From positions 1 through 34,713 of the forward strand of contig CAJXOD010000013.1 in assembly GCA_913057795.1 (NCBI GenBank): 34,713 nucleotides of DNA, read 5' to 3'. The DNA comes from an uncultured Aquiluna sp. (lineage in GTDB: Bacteria > Actinomycetota > Actinomycetes > Actinomycetales > Microbacteriaceae). This document shows positions 28,701 to 34,713 of the stretch, one piece after another (positions within the stretch are counted from its first letter, which is position 1; each line of letters starts with the position of its first letter). Both the position numbers and the translations under genes were made by a program. The notes beneath the pieces are model-generated. The model searched no databases and had not been told where the DNA came from. It was given only the letters and a program-made list of their open reading frames with translations.

Positions 28701-29352
28701 GCTTACCGAACCTAGCGGCTGGCTTACGCTCGTCCTTGACCCACTCGGTCAAAAACTCTAGGTAAGAACCACGGCTTGGGATGATCTGGGCCTTGTTGTT
28801 TCGAACGTCAAGGTTTCCAGTGGTGTTGGTAGACACGGAGAAATAAACACCTGGGGAACGAACTAGCTGAGAAACAACAACTCGCTCGGTTCCGTTAATA
28901 ATGAATGTGCCCTTGCCGGTCATAACTGGGAAGTCACCCATGAACACGGTCTGGCTCTTGATTTCACCGGTCAGATAGTTGGTGAACTCAGCTTTTATAT
29001 AAAGCGGCTTGGTGTAGCTCTTGCCCTTTTCCTTGCACTGATCAGGAGTGTAGGTCGGGTCGAACAGCATTGGCTCTGAGAAAGAAAGCCCCATTTTTGC
29101 ATCTTGAGCAGCGTTTGAGCTGTCCTCGATTGGGCTGATTTCTTCAAAGACTTCATCCAGACCGGTCCTAGCATCCTTGCCAGCGATTTCACGCCATGCA
29201 GGGTTGCCTACCAACTGATCAAAGCTCTCCGTCTGAAGGGAAAGTAGATCTGGTATCTCTATCGGGTCTGGGTGCTTTGCGAATGTTGGTCGCATTGCTT
29301 CGCGAGAGTTTTTTGCGGACTTGATGGAACTAGCGTTTTTCGCAGCAGCCAA
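25729..29352 (-). CDS. rpoB: DNA-directed RNA polymerase subunit beta
   Basis: Beta forms the other half of the polymerase claw. The 1207 residues are normal for actinobacteria. The rifampicin pocket (about 462-489) reads [17 protein letters not shown] then [13 protein letters not shown]. The key Asp471, His481 and Ser486 are the sensitive residues, while the residue before His is Ala rather than Thr. [13 protein letters not shown] and [11 protein letters not shown] are the nucleotide-contact stretches. The start is TTG, with AGGGG eight bases upstream. Two candidate promoters lie in the 235-nt gap upstream. Confidence 0.99.
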   Translation of the reverse strand: MAAAKNASSIKSAKNSREAMRPTFAKHPDPIEIPDLLSLQTESFDQLVGNPAWREIAGKDARTGLDEVFEEISPIEDSSNAAQDAKMGLSFSEPMLFDPTYTPDQCKEKGKSYTKPLYIKAEFTNYLTGEIKSQTVFMGDFPVMTGKGTFIINGTERVVVSQLVRSPGVYFSVSTNTTGNLDVRNNKAQIIPSRGSYLEFLTEWVKDERKPAARFGKPILQVQVDRKTKVSATIFLKALGFSKEEIRAEFSDIKAAALASPLGISYDDDIIERTLEYDESKVFPNGILTKEDALREVYRKVRGEAAGAEVAEAWLRSTYFEGKRYNLAKVGRYKLNRKLNINQAADTTTLTNEDIVATLKYLLLFDLTLANNVSSNTQRAEFNVKMAGKKVNLVVSSDDIDDFSNRRIRSVGELIQNQVRIGLSRMERVVRERMSTQDIEAITPQTLINLRPVVSAIKEFFGASQLSQFMDQNNPLAGLAHKRRLSALGPGGIARERAQMEVRDVHPSHYGRMCPVETPEGPNIGLIGSLTAFSKINAFGFIETPYRLVKDNKVGKKVDYLDASAEEGKVIAGADTPLNADGTLVGPRAFARFRGDMVEVAAEDVDYIDISPRQLASVSTSLIPFLEHDDSSRALMGANMQRQAVPLLEAESPFVGTGMERLAAIDSGAVLINELAGVVEEIDADQIVVMNDDGSRSNYTLRKFDRSNQGTAINQKAIIEIGQRVEKGDVLADGPSTENGELALGKNLLVAFMPWEGYNFEDAIILSQELVKNDTLSSIHIEEYEVDARDTKLGAEEITSDLPNISVEALAQLDASGIIRIGAEVRPGDILVGKVTPKGETELSAEERLLRAIFNEKSREVRDTSLKVPHGEQGTIIGVKVFDAEEGDELGAGVNKRVVVYIAQKRKITEGDKLAGRHGNKGVIAKILPVEDMPFMEDGTPVDIVLNPLGIPGRMNFGQVLESHLGWVCRQGWDVSGVAKWADEMSKDLFSAPAGTKVATPVFDGATKNQVAGLLDHTLPNRDGNRLIDGSGKANLFDGRSGEPYPMPIAVGVKYMLKLHHLVDDKIHARSTGPYSMITQQPLGGKAQFGGQRFGEMEVWALQAYGAAHTLQELLTIKSDDIAGRVRTYEAIVKGENIQAPGIPESFRVLAKEMQSLGLNVEVIDNKGQVVVLKDEAFENDRAAEELGINLSRNEQLSSDSDFNTYQ

Positions 29353-29388
29353 AGTTAATACCCCTAGGGTTCTCGTAATTTAGGCGGA

Positions 29389-29417
29389 AATTTACATTCC
29401 TACACCAATGACGCCAA
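29389..29417 (-). promoter_or_regulatory. Proximal rpoB promoter candidate
   Basis: TTGGCG (29412-29417) and TAAATT (29389-29394) have the ideal 17-base spacer on the minus strand. Transcription would begin near 29382, giving a leader of about 30 nt that contains the AGGGG ribosome-binding site. Confidence 0.55.
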
Positions 29418-29482
29418 CATATGCATCACGCCAAAAAAACCGCTATTTATCTTCAAGGCATGGGTTAGGGAAGTAAGTCTCA

Positions 29483-29512
29483 AGTCTAAGGGGTGCATAG
29501 TGTGGCACGCAA
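29483..29512 (-). promoter_or_regulatory. Distal rpoB promoter candidate
   Basis: TTGCGT (29507-29512) and TAGACT (29483-29488) are separated by 18 bases. The -35 is only half-consensus. Two promoters for rpoBC are common; this one would give a leader of about 120 nt. Confidence 0.35.
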
Positions 29513-29547
29513 CTTAAAAGTACGCAGCATAGTTATAAATGTGTGAT

Positions 29548-29579
29548 GTTTTTGAGTTTTAGCTAGAAACCACAAAAAC
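29548..29579 (-). terminator. Possible weak terminator after ftsX
   Basis: An imperfect 13-bp inverted repeat (11 of 13 positions pair; outer arms GTTTTTG / CAAAAAC) lies 9 bases beyond the ftsX stop. It is AT-rich and lacks a GC-rich stem, so termination would be inefficient. It may instead be chance in AT-rich intergenic DNA. Confidence 0.3.
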
Positions 29580-29587
29580 GCCACTTT

Positions 29588-30502
29588 TTAGACTCTGACG
29601 TGCCGATAAGTCGACACCGCAGCAGCCAAGGTTGCAATCAGCGCACCGACTCCCAGCACGAAAGGCGCAATCGTAAAGACATCGTCGATGCCAACGAAGC
29701 TAGTAAACGCCAGCTGCGTGGAAAGAAGATCTGTCACGAAGTATTGAGTCCCAAAGGCCACCGTCGCGATAGCTAAACCGCCACCCACAAGGGCCGCCAA
29801 CAGGCCTTCGAGAATAAACGGCAGCTGAATTGACAAGCTGGAAGCACCGACCAGACGCATAATTGCGATTTCTCGCCTTCTGGAAAAGGCACTGAGCCGA
29901 ATTGTGGTTGTGGTCAACAGGGCCGCGCTAAAAAGCATTATTGCCGCCACCCCGCCAACGGCCAAAGAGGAAATGTTTAGAAAGGTAATAATTTGGTCCA
30001 AATAGCCGCGCTGATCTCTGACCTCGGCAACCCCTGGCTGATTATTAAAGGCTTCAACAATCAACTCAGTCCTATCTGGGTTTATTAGGTTTACCCAAAA
30101 AGCCTCGTTTAGCTGTTCCGGCAGCAGATACTGAGCTGCGGATAAGTCTTCTGATTCGGCCAAAAATCTGTCAAAAGCATCCTGCTGAGATTCGAAGTAA
30201 AACGCTTCAATGTGAGGCGTCAAGGCCTGACTGTCTAAAGATGCCTCCACGGCAGCAACTTGACCCGCTGTTGCCACTCCGGCTGGGCACTGTTCTTCTG
30301 GCGAAAAGTCCGAGCATAGATAAATCGCAATCTGAGCCCGGTCGTACCAATAATCTTTCATGTTGCCAACCTGCAGCTGCAGCAGCGCTGCAACCGAAAC
30401 AAAGCTCAGAGAAACAAAAGTGACCAAAATTATTGACACAATCATCGAGAAATTGCCGCGAATCCCCGACCACATTTCCGAAAGAATTAGCCCCACCTTC
30501 AT
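29588..30502 (-). CDS. ftsX: Cell-division protein FtsX
   Basis: FtsX is the membrane partner of FtsE. The complex transmits ATP hydrolysis to periplasmic peptidoglycan hydrolases (RipC-type in mycobacteria). The 304 residues show four membrane helices (about 21-43, 178-200, 226-250, 277-297) and a large extracytoplasmic loop (45-175) with Cys63 and Cys72, which may pair. FSRRREIAIMRLVGASSLSIQLPFILEG is the conserved FtsX-like core. Its ATG overlaps the ftsE stop in ATGA. Confidence 0.97.
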   Translation of the reverse strand: MKVGLILSEMWSGIRGNFSMIVSIILVTFVSLSFVSVAALLQLQVGNMKDYWYDRAQIAIYLCSDFSPEEQCPAGVATAGQVAAVEASLDSQALTPHIEAFYFESQQDAFDRFLAESEDLSAAQYLLPEQLNEAFWVNLINPDRTELIVEAFNNQPGVAEVRDQRGYLDQIITFLNISSLAVGGVAAIMLFSAALLTTTTIRLSAFSRRREIAIMRLVGASSLSIQLPFILEGLLAALVGGGLAIATVAFGTQYFVTDLLSTQLAFTSFVGIDDVFTIAPFVLGVGALIATLAAAVSTYRHVRV

Positions 30503-31239
30503 AGCTTTTCCTCGAAGTCCCTAGGCTCTGGGATTATCGGCATCGGCTCAGAAGGAATTTCTTTGTAGCTTGCGGTCTGCGCGTCTCGGATTATTACACC
30601 TGCGCTTATCTCCACAACTCGCTTTTGCATCCGGTCCACAATATTCCTGTCATGGGTAGCCATGACGATTGTGGTGCCGGAAAGATTGATGCGTTCGAGC
30701 AAGTTCATGATCTCATTGCTTGATACCGGGTCTAGGTTTCCAGTTGGCTCATCGGCCAGCAACACCTCGGGACGATTCACAACCGCTCTAGCAATTGCCA
30801 CTCGCTGTTGCTCACCTCCGGAGAGTGCCGAGGGCAAGGAGTTCGATTTATGATCAAGGCCGACTAGCCGGAGAACATCCGGAACTGCAGTCTCGATAAA
30901 CGCCTTTGGCTTTCCGATTACTTGCAGCGCAAAGGCGATGTTTTGATAAACCGTTTTATTTGTGAGCAACCTGAAATCCTGGAAGACGACCCCGAGCTGG
31001 CGCCTAAATTGTGGCACTCGTCTTGCCGGAATCCTAAACAGGTTCTCCCCCAAAACCAAGACGTTTCCGCTGTCAGGCCTTTCTTCACGAAGCATCATGC
31101 GCAATAGCGATGACTTGCCAGACCCGGAAGCCCCGACCAAAAACACAAACTCGCCACGCTGTATGTCTAGAGACACCTCGCGAAGTGCTGGCTCATCGGC
31201 GCCTCGGTAGGTCTTGGTAATTTCTTCAAGTCTTATCAT
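30499..31239 (-). CDS. ftsE: Cell-division ATP-binding protein FtsE
   Basis: FtsE is the ABC ATPase of the FtsEX complex at the divisome. The 246 residues contain Walker A GASGSGKSSLL (about 37-47), signature LSGGEQQRVAIARAVVNRPEVLLADEPTGNLDP including Walker B, and the H-loop MATHDRNIV. The C-terminus has about 20 extra residues (PSEPMPIIPEPRDFEEKL). A TAGGCT -10 box ends nine bases before the ATG and there is no ribosome-binding site, so the leader is at most a few nucleotides. Neither prfB nor smpB, the frequent neighbours, is present. Confidence 0.97.
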   Translation of the reverse strand: MIRLEEITKTYRGADEPALREVSLDIQRGEFVFLVGASGSGKSSLLRMMLREERPDSGNVLVLGENLFRIPARRVPQFRRQLGVVFQDFRLLTNKTVYQNIAFALQVIGKPKAFIETAVPDVLRLVGLDHKSNSLPSALSGGEQQRVAIARAVVNRPEVLLADEPTGNLDPVSSNEIMNLLERINLSGTTIVMATHDRNIVDRMQKRVVEISAGVIIRDAQTASYKEIPSEPMPIIPEPRDFEEKL

Positions 31240-31248
31240 TTCAACAAG

Positions 31249-31254
31249 AGCCTA
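31249..31254 (-). promoter_or_regulatory. -10 box of ftsEX (near-leaderless)
   Basis: TAGGCT on the minus strand ends 9 bases upstream of the ftsE ATG, so transcription would start 0-3 bases before it. No clear -35 is seen. The hexamer is identical to that before tadA and the pirin gene. Confidence 0.45.
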
Positions 31255-31319
31255 GATAGGCATTGGCAGCAAATGCCGCAGGCGCTTGGGGTTGTCGCTA
31301 ATTATTCTTCAAACAAACA

Positions 31320-31409
31320 TGGCGGTGACGGTGGGATTTGAACCCACGGTGGACTTTCACCCACACAACTTTTCGAGAGTTGCACCTTCGGCCGCTCGGA
31401 CACGTCACC
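31320..31409 (-). tRNA. tRNA-Ser (anticodon CGA)
   Basis: The 90-nt gene has a 7-bp acceptor (GGTGACG / CGTCACC), an anticodon stem CAACT / AGTTG with loop CTCGAAA (anticodon CGA at 31373-31375, reading UCG), a class II variable arm (GTGG...CCAC) and a T arm GTGGG-TTCAAAT-CCCAC. The discriminator is G, as required by SerRS, and CCA is encoded. It follows tadA, a common actinobacterial order. Confidence 0.97.
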
Positions 31410-31416
31410 GTGGGAA

Positions 31417-31422
31417 AGCTTA
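31417..31422 (-). promoter_or_regulatory. -10 box of tRNA-Ser
   Basis: TAAGCT (TANNNT) on the minus strand ends 7 bases before the first nucleotide of the mature tRNA. By the spacing seen at neighbouring genes, transcription would begin at tRNA position 1. There is no good -35. Confidence 0.4.
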
Positions 31423-31489
31423 GCAACACTCGGGCCATGGATCGAAGCTTGAAAAATAACGTGAGAGCAAAGCAAAAATAAGTTTTCGC

Positions 31490-31933
31490 CTAGCGCCTGG
31501 CTTCGAAAAATTCTTTTAGGACTTTGGCGCACTCATTAGCCAACACCTCGGGAATCACCTCAACCGGGTTGCCAAGCCTGCTGTCTCTTAGAACATCGTA
31601 GATAGAGCCCGCCGCCCCAACGCGCTCATCCCATGCCCCGAAGACAACCCTTGGAATCCTGGCTGCAACGATTGCTCCGGCACACATCACGCACGGCTCA
31701 AGCGTGACGATGAGCGTGCAGTCATCTAGTCTCCAAGAGTTCAATTTCTTTGCGGCAGTTCGAATGACCTCAATCTCAGCGTGCGAGGTTGGGTCCTTTA
31801 GCTGCTCTCTCAGATTGTGAGCGATTGCGACGACGTTGCGATTGCCATCTATTAGCACAGCACCGACCGGGACTTCGTCGCCGGAAAGCTTGGCTTGTTC
31901 AAGTGCAAGGTGCATCAAAGCTTCAAACTCCAT
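31490..31933 (-). CDS. tadA: tRNA-specific adenosine deaminase
   Basis: TadA converts A34 to inosine in tRNA-Arg(ACG), enabling wobble decoding. Counting from ATG 31933 (147 residues), His51 and Glu53 (HAE), with Cys81 and Cys84 (PCVMC), form the zinc-dependent deaminase site; VPVGAVLI and [13 protein letters not shown] are conserved. The frame is open to 31984, but the extra 17 residues are not family-like and would run into upp. A TAGGCT box ends 7 bases before the chosen ATG, with no ribosome-binding site, which supports a leaderless start here. Confidence 0.95.
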   Translation of the reverse strand: MEFEALMHLALEQAKLSGDEVPVGAVLIDGNRNVVAIAHNLREQLKDPTSHAEIEVIRTAAKKLNSWRLDDCTLIVTLEPCVMCAGAIVAARIPRVVFGAWDERVGAAGSIYDVLRDSRLGNPVEVIPEVLANECAKVLKEFFEARR

Positions 31934-31948
31934 AGTCTTGAGCCTATG
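31931..31948. promoter_or_regulatory. Interlocked divergent leaderless promoters of tadA and upp
   Basis: The 18-bp sequence CATAGTCTTGAGCCTATG has a start codon at each end: tadA ATG on minus (31933-31931) and upp ATG on plus (31946-31948). Plus carries TAGTCT (31933-31938) exactly 7 bases before the upp ATG. Minus carries TAGGCT (31946-31941) exactly 7 bases before the tadA ATG. The first base of each -10 box pairs with the first base of the opposite start codon. Neither gene has a ribosome-binding site. Confidence 0.65.
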
Positions 31949-32593
31949 CGACTTCATGTAGCGAATCACCCATTGATTACTCACAAGCTCACCGTGCTAA
32001 GAGACAAGCGCACGCCGAGCCCTCAGTTCCGACAACTGGTCGAAGAACTCGTGACCCTCCTTGCCTACGAGGCCACTAGAGACATCCGAGTTCAAGAGGT
32101 TGAGATTGAGACTCCGGTGCAAAAAACCACGGGGTTGAAAATTTCCAACCCCAAGCCACTCATCGTGCCTGTTCTTCGAGCGGGCCTCGGCATGCTCGAG
32201 GGAATGGTTAAGTTACTGCCTAGTGCTGAGGTTGGCTTTCTTGGGATCAAGCGCAACGAAGAAACTCTCGAGCCTTATACCTATGCCAATCGTCTGCCAG
32301 ATGACCTACAAAATCGCCAGGTTTTCATAATCGACCCGATGCTTGCCACCGGGGGCACACTAAATGACTCCATCGATTACATCTTTGAGCGCGGCGCAGT
32401 CTCCGCAACCTGCGTCTGTCTCCTCGGTGCACCCGAAGGTGTTGAAAACGTGAGAGCACACCTACTAGCCAATTGGCCTGATCGTGAAGTTGACGTGGTT
32501 CTTGGAGCTCTCGATGAAAAACTAGATGAGCGCGGATATATCGTGCCCGGCCTAGGAGATGCCGGAGACCGGCTCTACGGAATAGCTCAGTAG
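31946..32593 (+). CDS. upp: Uracil phosphoribosyltransferase
   Basis: The enzyme makes UMP from uracil and PRPP in pyrimidine salvage. The 215 residues start [20 protein letters not shown]. They include [14 protein letters not shown], the PRPP-binding loop [11 protein letters not shown] (128-138) and the uracil-binding C-terminus [16 protein letters not shown] start at ATG 31946; a frame open to 31895 would overlap tadA and adds non-family residues. It is predicted to be leaderless. The stop lies 2 bases from the stop of the convergent sigma-factor gene. Confidence 0.97.
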   Translation: MRLHVANHPLITHKLTVLRDKRTPSPQFRQLVEELVTLLAYEATRDIRVQEVEIETPVQKTTGLKISNPKPLIVPVLRAGLGMLEGMVKLLPSAEVGFLGIKRNEETLEPYTYANRLPDDLQNRQVFIIDPMLATGGTLNDSIDYIFERGAVSATCVCLLGAPEGVENVRAHLLANWPDREVDVVLGALDEKLDERGYIVPGLGDAGDRLYGIAQ

Positions 32594-32595
32594 TT

Positions 32596-34059
32596 TTAGC
32601 GAGAAACCGTCATTGAGGCTTTGACCGGGTTTCCTTTGGAATCCAGGCTCAACTTCACGGTTGAAATAGCATTGGCTAGCGGAGACTGGTCGAACACGTT
32701 CCCATTCTCATCAACAACCCAGAAATCGCTGGCCCTCAGGACAATTTCGTGGCCGTCAGCGATTGGGGTGGTCTCCACGGAGGAGATTTCAGCGACTGCG
32801 TAGTAACGCTTTCCGTCAACCCACATTTGATAAACAGAATTGAAAACTGTCCTGTTGGCAAAATCCATGTCTAAAAACGCAGAGATGCCGGTGCCACCGA
32901 AGATCTCGATTGAGCTCCCGCGGAAACCTGCCGATAGAAAGTCAGAAGAAGCGTAAGAGTTTGTGTAGTAACCAGCCTGAGGAACATTCGTGGCCAAAAT
33001 TGTTGCCACAGACGCCTCGTCAAAAATTGGTTCCGGTCCACTTGCCACAACCGTGGTTGCCTCTGCGGCATTTGGCGCTCGGGCTGGACCTTGAGTTTGC
33101 GATTCGCTCACCGTCTGAGTGGAGGCAACGTCGATTGCATCCGTTGACTCAACCGGAAGCTCAGCAGGCGCAGCGCTCGCGGCTGGTACCTCAACGGCTT
33201 CTGTCGCACTTACCTCACCCGCTGAACCCAGGGATAAGGCCTCAGCGCTTTCAGACGGTGCGCTCGCAACCTGATTGGTTGTGGTCTGGTTTATGTTCGG
33301 CAACACTCCAAGTGAAACTGCCATTACCAACAGAAACGCTCCTGCAGCAGCAACGTACTTACCAGACTCGGCCGCCGCTTTCCTAGCGGCAACCGACAAA
33401 ATTTGCCCGGCTGACATGCCAGCGGTTTCTACCTCGCCAATGAGGGCCTTCTTGAATGCCGATCGCGCTCGGAATAGCAGTTGCCTGGTCGCGTTTTCGC
33501 TCAGCCCGAGTTGTTCTGCAACGGCGTCAGTTGATTTTTCCTCGTAAATCGACGCGATCAATACTTCGCGCTGTCGCGGCTGAAGCTTTGCAAGAGCCAT
33601 CGAAACAATGGCTGCATCGTCCGCTCGCTCCATCTCCAAGGACATCTCCGGGCTGTTTGCAGCTATTTCCGGCTGATCATCTAATGGCGCAATGCTCACG
33701 CGAGAATTAATGCGGATGACATCCAGACTCAAAAGCCTGGTTTTCCACTTCAAAAACTTTAAGACCCCAACTTCGGAATCTAATTCTGGCAGTGTTGTCA
33801 TCAAGTACAAGAATGCGTCCTGGACTACCTCTTCAACCTGGGATGGGTTTACTAGGTAGCGACGAGCGTGCCTCTCAAGGTGAGGGCGAAACCTGACATA
33901 AATACTGGCGAAATCGGCGGCAGACCAATCTTTCAAAACCGCTGGAGTCAAGGAGTCGGCTAGGTGCTCTCTATATTCGGGTGCACCAAATTCCTCGTCC
34001 GACTCTTTATCAAGCAGTCGTTCGAGTGGATCCTCTAGAAAATCCTCAGAATTAGCCAT
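32596..34059 (-). CDS. ECF-type sigma factor fused to a membrane anchor and extracytoplasmic domain
   Basis: Numbered from ATG 34059 (487 residues). Residues 49-119 resemble sigma region 2 (FASIYVRFRPHLERHARRYL, VEEVVQDAFLYL). Residues 150-206 are sigma region 4 with a helix-turn-helix (LQPRQREVLIASIYEEKSTD, VAEQLGLSENATRQLLFRAR). One hydrophobic helix spans about 235-254. A Ser/Ala/Glu/Thr linker (256-344) and a beta-rich C-terminal domain (345-487) of unknown family follow. The likely topology has sigma in the cytoplasm and the C-terminus outside. I suggest a one-protein sigma/anti-sigma sensor. TATATT ends 7 bases before the ATG; a GTG start at 34077 is less likely. Confidence 0.85.
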   Translation of the reverse strand: MANSEDFLEDPLERLLDKESDEEFGAPEYREHLADSLTPAVLKDWSAADFASIYVRFRPHLERHARRYLVNPSQVEEVVQDAFLYLMTTLPELDSEVGVLKFLKWKTRLLSLDVIRINSRVSIAPLDDQPEIAANSPEMSLEMERADDAAIVSMALAKLQPRQREVLIASIYEEKSTDAVAEQLGLSENATRQLLFRARSAFKKALIGEVETAGMSAGQILSVAARKAAAESGKYVAAAGAFLLVMAVSLGVLPNINQTTTNQVASAPSESAEALSLGSAGEVSATEAVEVPAASAAPAELPVESTDAIDVASTQTVSESQTQGPARAPNAAEATTVVASGPEPIFDEASVATILATNVPQAGYYTNSYASSDFLSAGFRGSSIEIFGGTGISAFLDMDFANRTVFNSVYQMWVDGKRYYAVAEISSVETTPIADGHEIVLRASDFWVVDENGNVFDQSPLANAISTVKLSLDSKGNPVKASMTVSR

Positions 34060-34066
34060 CAGTTTC

Positions 34067-34095
34067 AATATACGCACTATGTCAAGAGTTGTTAC
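34067..34095 (-). promoter_or_regulatory. Promoter of the membrane sigma-factor gene (leaderless)
   Basis: On the minus strand GTAACA (34090-34095) and TATATT (34067-34072) have a 17-base spacer. The -10 ends exactly 7 bases before ATG 34059, so transcription should start at the A of the ATG. Confidence 0.55.
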
Positions 34096-34119
34096 GCATA
34101 TTTTTTATCTCGCGAACAC

Positions 34120-34125
34120 TAAACT
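34120..34125 (+). promoter_or_regulatory. -10 box upstream of the nucleotide-sugar dehydrogenase gene
   Basis: TAAACT (TANNNT) ends 10 bases before the ATG at 34136, giving a leader of 0-3 nucleotides. No ribosome-binding site and no clear -35 are seen. Confidence 0.4.
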
Positions 34126-34135
34126 CCTTCTCACA

Positions 34136-34713
34136 ATGAAGATTTCAGTCATCGGGCTTGGCTATCTTGGAACAACCCACGCGGTTGCCATGGCACAGCT
34201 TGGCCATAACGTAATCGGAATCGAGCCCGATTCCTCCAGGGTTCAAGCGCTGAAGGCTGGAAATTTGCCCTTCTTCGAGCCCGGATTAGAAGATGCCCTG
34301 AGGCAGGCAATTTCCTCGGGAAAAATCAGCTTTCAATCACACCACGATGACCTCAGTGCAGCAAGCGACATCCACTTCATTTGCGTTGGAACACCTCAAA
34401 TTTCTGGACAGCAGTCCGCCGACACTTCTTATGTCTTTGCCGCCGCCGGCCAGCTTGCAGCCGTGCTGAAGCCTTCGAGTCTGGTGGTTGGCAAGTCGAC
34501 TGTGCCGGTTGGCACCGCCAGACACCTGATCACGAAAATGCAAGAAGTTTCAGGATTCGTCCCAAGGCTTTGCTGGAACCCGGAGTTCCTTCGAGAAGGA
34601 ACCGCCCTTGCAGACTCGATGTTGCCGGACCGAATAGTTATCGGTAGCGATGACCCTGAATACAATCACGCCCTGAAGGGTTGCTACCAAACCATGATTG
34701 ATCAGGGCATTCC
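34136..34713 (+). CDS. UDP-glucose/GDP-mannose dehydrogenase family protein (5' part)
   Basis: The first 192 residues are present and the gene runs off the window. They start MKISVIGLGYLGTTHAVAMA, with the Rossmann motif GLGYLG (7-12) for NAD. They also contain FFEPGLEDAL, ADTSYV, STVPVGT and WNPEFLREGTALAD, all typical of UDP-glucose 6-dehydrogenase, which oxidises UDP-glucose to UDP-glucuronate for surface polysaccharide. The catalytic cysteine lies beyond the edge, so the substrate (UDP-glucose, GDP-mannose or UDP-ManNAc) is not fixed, though the NPEFLREG stretch favours UDP-glucose. It is divergent from the sigma-factor gene. Confidence 0.9.
   Translation, partial: MKISVIGLGYLGTTHAVAMAQLGHNVIGIEPDSSRVQALKAGNLPFFEPGLEDALRQAISSGKISFQSHHDDLSAASDIHFICVGTPQISGQQSADTSYVFAAAGQLAAVLKPSSLVVGKSTVPVGTARHLITKMQEVSGFVPRLCWNPEFLREGTALADSMLPDRIVIGSDDPEYNHALKGCYQTMIDQGI

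Noticed and set aside
31265-31278. Small GGCA / TGCC hairpin after tRNA-Ser
   Set aside because: Four base pairs without a T-run; too weak to call a terminator.
32910-33386. 158-codon plus-strand frame opposite the sigma-factor linker
   Set aside because: The Gln/Leu/Pro-rich translation reflects the antisense of the low-complexity Ser/Ala linker.
34080-34085. Exact TTGACA on the minus strand upstream of the sigma-factor gene
   Set aside because: It is only 7 bases from the TATATT box, far too close to serve as its -35; GTAACA at 17 bases fits better.
1-34713. CRISPR arrays, insertion sequences, prophage or defence genes
   Set aside because: None seen: no array-like spaced repeats, transposase or integrase motifs; every large reading frame is accounted for by a housekeeping family or the sigma factor.

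Overview
This window looks like the main ribosomal-protein and RNA-polymerase region of a small actinobacterium. Protein sequences, gene order, moderate GC content and the many GTG/TTG starts best fit Microbacteriaceae, probably a freshwater Rhodoluna/Aquiluna-like lineage. That assignment rests on family knowledge and was not searched. Almost everything lies on the minus strand, so the transcription order below runs from high to low coordinates.

From 34.7 to 31.5 kb: the start of a UDP-glucose dehydrogenase-type gene (+, cut by the window end), a divergent membrane-anchored ECF-type sigma factor (-), upp (+), tadA (-) and tRNA-Ser(CGA) (-). upp and tadA start 13 bp apart from interlocked, symmetric -10 boxes, and both mRNAs are predicted to be leaderless. 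Then come ftsE-ftsX (31.2-29.6 kb), the divisome ABC-type complex.

From 29.4 to 17.0 kb: rpoB-rpoC, then the str operon rpsL-rpsG-fusA-tuf. A good promoter and a roughly 115-nt structured leader precede rpsL, and a hairpin terminator follows tuf. RpoC has an unusual insertion at the trigger-loop position and a divergent segment after it.

From 16.9 to 16.1 kb a pirin gene separates tuf from rpsJ. A 401-nt region without a clear gene (15661-16061) precedes the S10 operon. It holds dyads, a 12-bp-period tandem repeat and a doubtful Cys-rich ORF.

From 15.66 kb to 84: one continuous S10-spc-alpha cluster. Its order is rpsJ, rplC, rplD, rplW, rplB, rpsS, rplV, rpsC, rplP, rpmC, rpsQ, rplN, rplX, rplE, rpsH, rplF, rplR, rpsE, rpmD, rplO, secY, adk, map, infA, rpmJ, rpsM, rpsK, rpoA, rplQ. 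It closes at a 12-bp-stem terminator (28-62), and I see no internal terminator. rpsN and rpsD are absent from their usual slots. Internal gaps carry perfect hairpins before rpsM, rpoA and rplN and in the rplE-rpsH gap. Several proteins (L15, S17, L29, L17, S5) have long low-complexity charged tails.

Together the genes make the ribosome, the transcription core, elongation factors, the protein-export channel and early protein-maturation enzymes. They are typically growth-rate controlled. The flanking genes cover cell division, tRNA modification, pyrimidine salvage and envelope signalling. No mobile element, CRISPR array or defence system is visible. The most unusual items are the interlocked leaderless promoters, the tethered sigma factor and the RpoC insertion.
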